Shown here: in pieces, positions 54,748 through 61,800 of the stretch
Layout: the number at the start of each line of letters is the position of its first letter
How positions within the stretch are numbered: position 1 is the first letter of the stretch
Source of the DNA: Bifidobacterium aerophilum
GTDB taxonomy: Bacteria; Actinomycetota; Actinomycetes; Actinomycetales; Bifidobacteriaceae
Assembly: GCF_010667685.1 (NCBI RefSeq)
Contig: NZ_WHZW01000019.1
Coordinates: 1 to 64,000, forward strand
Direction of reading: 5' to 3'
Length of the DNA stretch: 64,000 bases
Notes under the pieces: generated by a model
Databases searched by the model: none
Told to the model about the DNA's origin: nothing
Seen by the model: the letters and a program-made list of their open reading frames with translations, nothing else
Position numbers and translations under genes: made by a program

Positions 54748-55290
54748 ACGATTCGTGATGATCATCGCCGAATATCGGCAGGCAGACAACCCCGGCAGGA
54801 ACGCACCGCCGCCGGTCTCGACGTGAGCATCACCGTGCACGTCAACCCGGCCACGCAGGTCAGCGTCGAGAACAACGGCGCCGTGAAAGTCACCACGCAG
54901 GTCGGCCGCAAGCCGGCGCTGCCGGCGACCCTGGCCGTCACCTGGTCGAACGGCGACGTCACCGACGAAACGGTGGCGTGGGACGACTACGACGCCTCGT
55001 GGATCGAGACGTCGGGCACGTTCACCGTTTCGGGCAAGGTCGGCGACTTCACCGTGTCCGCCACGGTCACCGTGACGAAGACCGATACGACCAAGCCCGG
55101 CGACAACGGCAAGCCGACCACCAAGCCGGGTACCAACGGCAATGCGACCAAGCCCGGCAACGGGAAGCCGCAGGCCGGCAACAAGGCGACGATCTCTTCG
55201 ACCGGCGCCGCGGTGCTGCCGGTGGCGATCGTCGTGGCGGTGCTCGTAGCCGTCGCGATCGCCGTGCTGGCAGTCAAGCGCAGGAAGTGA
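54748..55290 (+). pseudogene. Remnant of a cell-surface protein (Ig-like domain plus membrane anchor)
   Basis: From 54823 a frame of 155 codons encodes one Ig-like (Big_4-like) domain (VGRKPALPATLAVTWSNG), a Lys/Pro/Gly linker (KPGDNGKPTTKPG) and a C-terminal hydrophobic segment followed by KRRK. This is the tail end of a large secreted bifidobacterial enzyme or adhesin. No signal peptide, start with a ribosome binding site or catalytic domain precedes it; the frame opens only after a stop at 54745. It is best read as a truncated leftover. Confidence 0.65.
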
Positions 55291-55339
55291 TCGCAGACTT
55301 GTCGGCGGCCGCGCAGCCGCCGACAAGCGCCGCATATGA

Positions 55340-55385
55340 CAGGGGCGGTTCCGACAGATGATGTCGGAACCGCCCCTGGTTTTTG
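55340..55385. terminator. Strong bidirectional terminator
   Basis: Perfect 17-bp arms (CAGGGGCGGTTCCGACA at 55340-55356 and its complement at 55362-55378) with a 5-nt loop are followed by G and TTTTT on the plus strand, between convergent genes. Confidence 0.88.
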
Positions 55386-55430
55386 CGCGGCCGTCGAATC
55401 AGCGGCCGACGCTGCGATCAGGACTCGACG

Positions 55431-57245
55431 TCAGCGACGCACGAACTTGGTCTCGTACGGTTCGAGGTCAGCGTCGAGCGCGTCCATCACCTGCGGCGAG
55501 CCGTTGAGGTGGACGTGCTGCGGCGCGTTCGAGAAGTTGAACAGGCCGACCAGCGTCTCGCCGTCGATCTTGCGTACCATCGCCAGCACCGCATCGTTCG
55601 CCGTATCCCACGTCGACACCCACGCGTCCGGCGCGAAGCACGGATCCTTGCGTTCCTCGCGCAGGGACTCCATGCCCTCCCACAGACGGTTCTGCAGCGT
55701 GCCCTTCTGCTTGCGCAGCGTGGCCTTGTCCCAGTCGAACTTGCTGCGGTGCAGGTTGCGGCTGTCCTCGATGCGGTCCGGGTCCTCCTTGTAGTCCCAG
55801 CCGTTGAGCTGCGCGATCTCGTCGCCGCAGTTGAGCATCGGGAAGCCGCGCAGGAACGCGATCGTGCGGTGCAGCATGAGATCACGGTCGACGGCCTTGT
55901 CCAGAGCCGGCCTGTCGTGCGTGATCAGGGCCTTTTCGATGCCGCAGAAGCTGGCGGTCGTGCCGCAGTTGCGGGCGTCCTGGCTGGGTTCGTCGTAGTT
56001 GTACAGTTCGCCCATCGACCAGCTGCCCGGTACCGCGCCCTCGAAGAAGTGGTACAGGAAGATCTTGTGCTTGAGCGGGTCGATGCCCAGGCCGCGTTCC
56101 ACGTCCTCGTCGAGACCCCAGCCGACGTCGTCGTGGCAGCGCAGGTAGTTGACGAACCAGCAGTTGTCCGGCAGGCCGTTGAGCGCGTCGAGCTGCGCCT
56201 TGAGCAGACGGGTGTCCTGGCTGGCGAGCGCGCTCCACAGGTTCACCATCACGGAGACGTTGTACAGCATGTGGCACTCGGGCTTGTCGGGCGTGCCGAA
56301 GTACGCGGCGAGTTCCTTGGGCGCCATGACGACCTCGCCCTTGAGGATGACGGCCGGGCAGACGCATTCGAGGATGATGCGCAGCATGCGCACGATCGTG
56401 TGGACCTGCGGCAGGTTGCGGCAGTCGGTGCCGAGCTCCTTCCAGATGTACGGCACCGCGTCGATGCGGAACACCTCGACGCCGAGGTTCGCCAGGTGCA
56501 TGACGGACGACATCATGGCGACGAGCACCTTCGGATTGCGGTAGTTGAGGTCCCACTGGAACGGGTAGAACTGGGTCATGACCCACTTGCCCATCTGCTC
56601 GTTCCAGGTGAAGTTGCCGGGAGCGGTGTTCGGGAAGACCTGCGGCACGGTTTCCTCGAGCTTGTCGGGGATGGTGCGGTCGGAGTAGCAGAAGTAGTAG
56701 TCCTGGTATTCGGGGTCGCCGGCCTGCGCGGCCTTCGCCCAGCGGTGCGTGGACGCGGTGTGGTTCATCACGAAGTCGAGGCACAGGCTGATGCCGGCCT
56801 TGCGCAGCTTCTTGGTGAGGGCGGCAAGGTCCTCGTTGGTGCCCAGACGCGGGTCGACGGTGTCGAAGTCCTCGACCGCGTAGCCGCCGTCGTTGTTCGG
56901 GTGCGGCATCTGCAGCAGAGGCATGAGATGCAGGTAGGTGAGCTTCTGCTCCTTGAGGTACGGGATCTTCTCGGCGAGCTTCTTGAGGTCGCCGGCGAAC
57001 AGGTCGGTGTACATGGTCATGCCGAACATGTCGCCGCGCTTGTACCATTCGGGATCCTGCTCGCGGGCGGCGTCGAGACGCCTGAGGTCGGCAGGGCGCG
57101 CCTTCGCGGCGGCGATCATGGCCTTGACGAGCTGGTCGTAGGACTCGTGGTCGTCGTACAGGCTCGAATACAGGGCTTCGAACTCCTCGCGATGGCGGGA
57201 GAAGCGCTCATTGAATAGGATTTCGGCTTTGCTCATCTGTGCCAT
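55431..57245 (-). CDS. Amylosucrase-like GH13 enzyme
   Basis: The 604-residue protein matches amylosucrase (GH13_4) in length and order: an N-terminal helical domain, then the barrel with Asp262 (FRIDAVPYIWKELG), Glu304 (KGEVV) and the HDD motif in RCHDDVGW. It would transfer glucose from sucrose onto alpha-glucan, or hydrolyse sucrose. The first ATG (57245) has GAAGGAG eight bases upstream. Two LacI-type sites lie in the promoter region at 57331-57362, so it is probably sugar-regulated. A sucrose hydrolase is the main alternative call. Confidence 0.82.
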   Translation of the reverse strand: MAQMSKAEILFNERFSRHREEFEALYSSLYDDHESYDQLVKAMIAAAKARPADLRRLDAAREQDPEWYKRGDMFGMTMYTDLFAGDLKKLAEKIPYLKEQKLTYLHLMPLLQMPHPNNDGGYAVEDFDTVDPRLGTNEDLAALTKKLRKAGISLCLDFVMNHTASTHRWAKAAQAGDPEYQDYYFCYSDRTIPDKLEETVPQVFPNTAPGNFTWNEQMGKWVMTQFYPFQWDLNYRNPKVLVAMMSSVMHLANLGVEVFRIDAVPYIWKELGTDCRNLPQVHTIVRMLRIILECVCPAVILKGEVVMAPKELAAYFGTPDKPECHMLYNVSVMVNLWSALASQDTRLLKAQLDALNGLPDNCWFVNYLRCHDDVGWGLDEDVERGLGIDPLKHKIFLYHFFEGAVPGSWSMGELYNYDEPSQDARNCGTTASFCGIEKALITHDRPALDKAVDRDLMLHRTIAFLRGFPMLNCGDEIAQLNGWDYKEDPDRIEDSRNLHRSKFDWDKATLRKQKGTLQNRLWEGMESLREERKDPCFAPDAWVSTWDTANDAVLAMVRKIDGETLVGLFNFSNAPQHVHLNGSPQVMDALDADLEPYETKFVRR

Positions 57246-57330
57246 GTGAAACTCCTTCGTCTCCGGTGTTTCGCCGATGTGCGAGGTCGGCTCGGGTGGC
57301 GCCGATCGTCCGGCGCACTGGACACGATTA

Positions 57331-57362
57331 TGTCAAACCGGTTCGACATCGAACCGATTCAA
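57331..57362. promoter_or_regulatory. Two abutting LacI-type operators
   Basis: TGTCAAACCGGTTCGACA (57331-57348) is an almost perfect 18-bp palindrome. TCGAACCGATTCAA (57349-57362) follows without a gap. Both have the central CG of LacI-family sites and lie about 90-115 bp upstream of the amylosucrase start codon. CATAAT on the minus strand (57328-57333) may be its -10 box. Confidence 0.6.
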
Positions 57363-57390
57363 CACGCGTGGATGCGGGCTCCCGGCGCCT

Positions 57391-57470
57391 GTTCCTATCG
57401 GGCGCATCTGTTCCTATCGGGCGCGTGCATCCTTATCGGGGCGCATCCGTCCTTATCAGGACGCGCATCC
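57391..57470. repeat. Short tandem repeats upstream of amylosucrase
   Basis: Four imperfect units of about 19 bp share TCCT(T)ATCGGGCGC or a close form. They lie just upstream of the LacI-type sites of the amylosucrase gene. Confidence 0.6.
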
Positions 57471-57487
57471 TAGGCAACCCCGTGCGC

Positions 57488-57603
57488 CTCCTGTGCGCAA
57501 ACCAACGCAAAACGGATCCGTTGCGTTGGTTTGCGCACAGGAGCGGACATCGGGATTTCGGGCGACACTTGCCCTTGCTTCGACGTTGGCTTGCACACAG
57601 GAG
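57488..57603. repeat. Perfect 23-bp inverted repeat and a third arm copy
   Basis: Arms of 23 bp, starting CTCCTGTGCGCAAACC at 57488 and ending GTTTGCGCACAGGAG at 57543, are perfect complements around AACGGATCCG. A third, imperfect copy of the right arm (CGTTGGCTTGCACACAGGAG) ends at 57603. The element lies 34-150 bp downstream of acpS and may serve as its terminator. Confidence 0.75.
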
Positions 57604-57636
57604 ACGGGCCGTTTTGCGGGAGATGACCGCACGGAA

Positions 57637-58080
57637 TCAGTCAAGGACCGCGACGGCGGATGCGACGGGGCCGTCATGGGACATTGAGATGTGCCATCGG
57701 AAGTCGGACCGGCGAGACGTCTCATCGACCCCGACGGACATCGATTCGCGAAGCGCCTGTACGACCGTATCGGAAAGTAATACATGCGGAACACCGCGCG
57801 AATCGTCGAGGATTTCGATTTCGCGCCACGGGAAGTCGTCCAGCGTGAACGGGTAGGGGCGCTCCCCCAGCGCCTCGCACCACGCCTTGAGCACCGCTTC
57901 CTTACCGGCCCATTTGGCGGCGAGATGCACCGCTTCCTCATCGTGCTTGGCCTGCGCGTGGGCCGCCGCCTGCCGCAGCTCGCGGACGGAGAACAGGTTT
58001 CGCATACGGGAACCCGGTTCGGCCAGCTGCGTCGCGAAGGCGGCCACGTCGACCACGTCATGTCCGAGGCCAAGCATCAT
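57637..58080 (-). CDS. acpS: Holo-[acyl-carrier-protein] synthase AcpS
   Basis: The 147-residue protein has the AcpS metal-binding pattern: GHDVVDV near the N-terminus and KWAGKEAVLKA. It transfers phosphopantetheine from CoA to carrier domains. The fas gene next to it lacks a visible phosphopantetheinyl transferase domain at its C-terminus, so this is the likely activator of FAS. The gene starts ATGATG with GAAAGGAG upstream; it lies 730 bp downstream of fas on the same strand. Confidence 0.92.
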   Translation of the reverse strand: MMLGLGHDVVDVAAFATQLAEPGSRMRNLFSVRELRQAAAHAQAKHDEEAVHLAAKWAGKEAVLKAWCEALGERPYPFTLDDFPWREIEILDDSRGVPHVLLSDTVVQALRESMSVGVDETSRRSDFRWHISMSHDGPVASAVAVLD

Positions 58081-58325
58081 GGGAGGCTCCTTTCTTTCCT
58101 TTACTGAGATGTCTCACATCTAGGTATCCGAGGCAGGTTGCGGAACAGTTCGGCGTTTTACCCCGCCAGAACCATATTCAGCGGGGTAATCCCCCTGAAG
58201 CATCAGGAACCTGCCCCGCCAAAGGACTGACATGCGGGGCAAATCACCGAAAACCCGGTGACTTGCCCCGCAATTATGGGATCACGCTTCGTGCGATGCC
58301 ATGTTGCCGGCGGCTTCGCCGCCAA

Positions 58326-58489
58326 GTACCCCACCCGTCAGCTTCGCTGACACCCTCCCCTGAAAGGGGAGGGAAAGGCCTATCTCTCTTCCCAGGAAAG
58401 AGAGTGGTGTGGGGAATTAGCAGACATCCACCCTGCCGTCTTTCCCTCCCCTTTCAGGGGAGGGTGGCGCGCAGCGCCGAGTTGGGGTA
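58326..58489. repeat. Two family 1 variant repeats in opposite orientation
   Basis: The copy at 58326-58376 (TACCCCACCCGTCAGC then CCCTCCCCT-GAA-AGGGGAGGG) is mirrored by one at 58440-58489. They lie in the 730-bp gap between acpS and fas, which also holds family 2 repeats and a partial copy of the fas 3' end. I see no gene in the gap. Confidence 0.75.
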
Positions 58490-58544
58490 CTGCGGCGTGA
58501 CAACGCCGCTAACAATAGCGCAGCCGAAGGCCGTCCTCTTCCCC

Positions 58545-58589
58545 GGTGAGTCAGGCTTCGAAGAAGCCTGACTCACCGAGACGGGCGTC
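58545..58589 (-). repeat. Partial copy of the fas 3' end
   Basis: This 45-bp stretch repeats 58805-58849, the last codons and stop of fas, with about five differences, 260 bp downstream of the original. Read on the minus strand it would still encode ARLGESGFFEA and a stop. In the copy the palindrome GGTGAGTCAGGCTTC-GAA-GAAGCCTGACTCACC is perfect. Confidence 0.8.
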
Positions 58590-58595
58590 GGCTGA

Positions 58596-58636
58596 GCCGT
58601 TAAGCGGGAAGTCCAGTGGACTTCCCGTAGGCGAAG
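58596..58636 (-). repeat. Palindromic repeat, family 2 (copy 2)
   Basis: A 41-bp element, GCCGTTAAGC then the arms GGGAAGTCC-A-G-T-GGACTTCCC and GTAGGCGAAG. It is identical to copy 3 and aligns with the reverse complement of 25867-25907. Confidence 0.75.
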
Positions 58637-58713
58637 CCTGAGCGAGACAGCGTCGAGCGAAGGTAAAAATACGCTCGCCGTAGGCGAGTCCGTAATCGCA
58701 GGGCCGGAGGAGA

Positions 58714-58754
58714 GCCGTTAAGCGGGAAGTCCAGTGGACTTCCCGTAGGCGAAG
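58714..58754 (-). repeat. Palindromic repeat, family 2 (copy 3)
   Basis: Identical over 41 bp to the copy at 58596-58636, 118 bp away, and preceded in both cases by GAG. It lies 57 bp past the fas stop codon on the fas transcript. Confidence 0.75.
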
Positions 58755-58810
58755 TGAGCGGGCGCGCCACAGGCGCCCGCGAAGGGATCCTGACGATCCG
58801 TCGAGGTGAA

Positions 58811-61800
58811 TCAGGCTTCGAAGAAGCCGGATTCACCGAGGCGGGCGTCAGGATCCAGCAGCATGGCCTTTTCGACCTCGTGGGCGTTGTAGCGTGTGCC
58901 GTCGGGCAGGCGCGTGCCATCCTCGCGGAAGCGACGTCCCTCGATCGGCTCGTACAGCGCGGCGTGACCCATCATGCCTTCCTCGAGCCGACGCCGGCCG
59001 GCAGCCAGTCGCGCGTTCGCGCGTTCATGCCACGCCTCGAGCGCCGCCGCGCCGTCCGTCTTCTCGAGTGCGGCTTCGAAGGCGCCCGGATGCACGATCG
59101 CCACGAATCCGGACACATGGCCGAATCCCAGCGAGGTCGCCAGTCCGGCCTTGACCGCCGAGCCGCCGCCGATCGCCAGCGGCGTGCGCAGCCACACCAT
59201 GTGGTCGTCCTTCGCGAGCTTCGGATCGACGCAATCGAGCGAGGCGTTCGCCGGAATCACACCGGTGCGGAACAGCTGCGTGAGGCCGTTGACCTGGAAC
59301 ACGCACGCGCCGCCCTTCGCATGACCGGTGAGCGACTTCTGCGAGATGACGAACAGCGGGTTGCCGTCCGTACGGCCGATCGCATGGGCGATCGTGTTGT
59401 GCAGTTCGGATTCGTTCGGGTCGTTCGCGTTGGTGGACGTGTCGTGCTTGGACACCACGGCGATGTCGTCCGGCGTGACGCCGAGCGCGGCCAGGTCATG
59501 CACGAGACGGGAGTCACGGCCGCCACGGGCCGCGGCCAGCGCGCCGAGTCCGGGAGCCGGGATCGACGTGTGCGCGCCGTCCGCGAACGAGTGCACGTAT
59601 CCGACGACGCCCGCGACCGGCAGGCCCAGTCGCGCCGCGATGTCGCCGCGCGTGAGCAGGATCGTGCCGCCGCCCTGGGATTCGACGAAGCCGCCGCGGC
59701 GACGGTCGTTCGCGCGGGAGAAGAACCGTGCGTCGATGCCCTTGCCGTACATCTCGTCGGCGTTCGCGGTGGCGTTCATGTTGCCGAAGCCGATCACGGA
59801 TTCCACGCCGATGTCGTCGATCGCGCCGGTGACCACGAAGTCGGCCTTGCCGAGCCTGATCTTGTCGAAGCCTTCCTCGAGCGACACCGCAGCGGTGGCG
59901 CAGGCGGAGACCGGCTGGATCATGTTGCCGTAGCCGCCGATGTACGACTGCATGACGTGCGCGGCGACGACGTTCGGCAGCGCCTCCTGCAGGATGTCGG
60001 TCGGGATCTCGTGGTTGAGGAAGCGGTCGAGGTACAGCTTGCGCATCGACATCATGCCGCCGAAGCCGGTGCCCTGCGTGCTCGCCACCATCGACGGGTG
60101 GATGGCCTGCAGGATCTCGACCGGCGTGAATCCGGCGGACAGGTAGGCGTCCACGGTGGTGACGATGTTCCACAGCGCGATCTTGTCGACGTCGCCGACC
60201 ATCGAGGCGGGGATGCCCCACTTGACCGGGTCGAAACCGGTCGGGAACTGGCCGCCGACCGTGCGGGTCATGGTGGCGCGACGCGGCACGCGGATCATCG
60301 AGCCGGCGTGGCGGGTCACGTTCCACTCGCCGGATTCGACGTCGCGGGCGATGGTCGTGTGCGCGGCGTCGAGCGCGACGTATTCGCGCGCGGCGTCCTC
60401 AGTCGGCACCGAGAAGGTGACGTCGTGGTCGAGGTAGACCTCGGCTTCCTCTTCGTCGTTGCCGGACTTGCCGCCGTCGGCCGAACGGTAGTCGTTGCCC
60501 ATGCCGTCCTCGAACGGACGGATGCCGGAACGCGCCACGACTTCGTCGTGATAGCGGTCGTGGATGTCCTCTTCGGGCACGAGGTTGCCGTCGGTGTCGT
60601 ACCAGCCGGGCTTCGGGCTGTCCTGCCAGGTGAGCAGTCCCATGTTCCACGCGAGTTCGAGTACCGCGCCGGCGGACAGGTCGACCGTGCCGTCGGAACG
60701 GATGCCGAGTTCGGCTTCGGCGCGGGTGCGGCCGGAGCCCCACGGGCCGAGTTCGCCGATCGAGACGATCACGACCTCGTCTTCCGGACGCGCGGTGACG
60801 GCCGACCAGTCGGCCAGATCGACGGCCGGCTGGGTGGGTACGTTTGGCGTGGGCAGGGCCTTGAGCGTAACGCCCGCGGTGGGTTTGGCGACCCCCTCAG
60901 TCGACTGCGTCGACTGCTCCCCCTGAGCAGGGGGAGCAGGAAGGGCCGCATCGGCCTCGGCTTCGGCACGCAGCGCGCGGATGTCGAGCGGCTGATCGCC
61001 CAGTCCGCCGGTCAGGTCGACGTCGAGCGGCGCGACGGCTGCGGCCGCACGCGATTCCGCGGTGCACAGGTCGAGCAGTCTCGTCGCGATTTCCGCGGTC
61101 GAGTACGTGCGGATGCCGTGCTTTTCGACGACGGCGACGAGCGGATCGTTGCCGCCCATCAGTCCGGTGCCGCGCACCCAGCCGATCTTCGGATGGACGA
61201 ACGTCACGCGATCGGACCACACGCGCTCAGAGCGGGCACGACGCACGATCGCGTCGAACGCGGACTTTACCTCGCCATACGCGCCGTCGCCGCCAAACAC
61301 GCCGCGGTTGGGCGAGCCGGGCAGCACGACGTGCATGCGATGCTGCACGTCGGTGTCCGCGCCGATCTTCGCAAGTCCGGCGATCGCACGCTCGACGCCC
61401 CACAGCATGAGGCGCGCCTGCGATTCGAACAGTTCGCCGGAATCGGCCATCGTGCCGCGCACCGGCGGCGCGGCGAACGGGAAGAACAGGGTCGGCTCGT
61501 ACGCGGGCTTGAGAATCGTGGTGGTCACGCCGGAGGTCTTCTTCTGTTCGTTGCCGATCCAGTCGACCAGCGCGTCGACGTCGCGGTAGCTGGACAGGTT
61601 CGCGGGGACGAGCCAGAGCTTCGCGCCGTCCGTGGCATGCGTGCGGTACGTCTGCTTCGCCCAGGCCTTGACGGACGGCTTGAAGCTGTGCGACGTGGCG
61701 ATGACGGTCGCGCCGCCGGCGAGGAGTCCTGCGACGACCTGCGCGGCGATCGAGTTGGGAGCCACGCCGGTGACCACGGCGATGTCGCCCGCAAAGCGGG

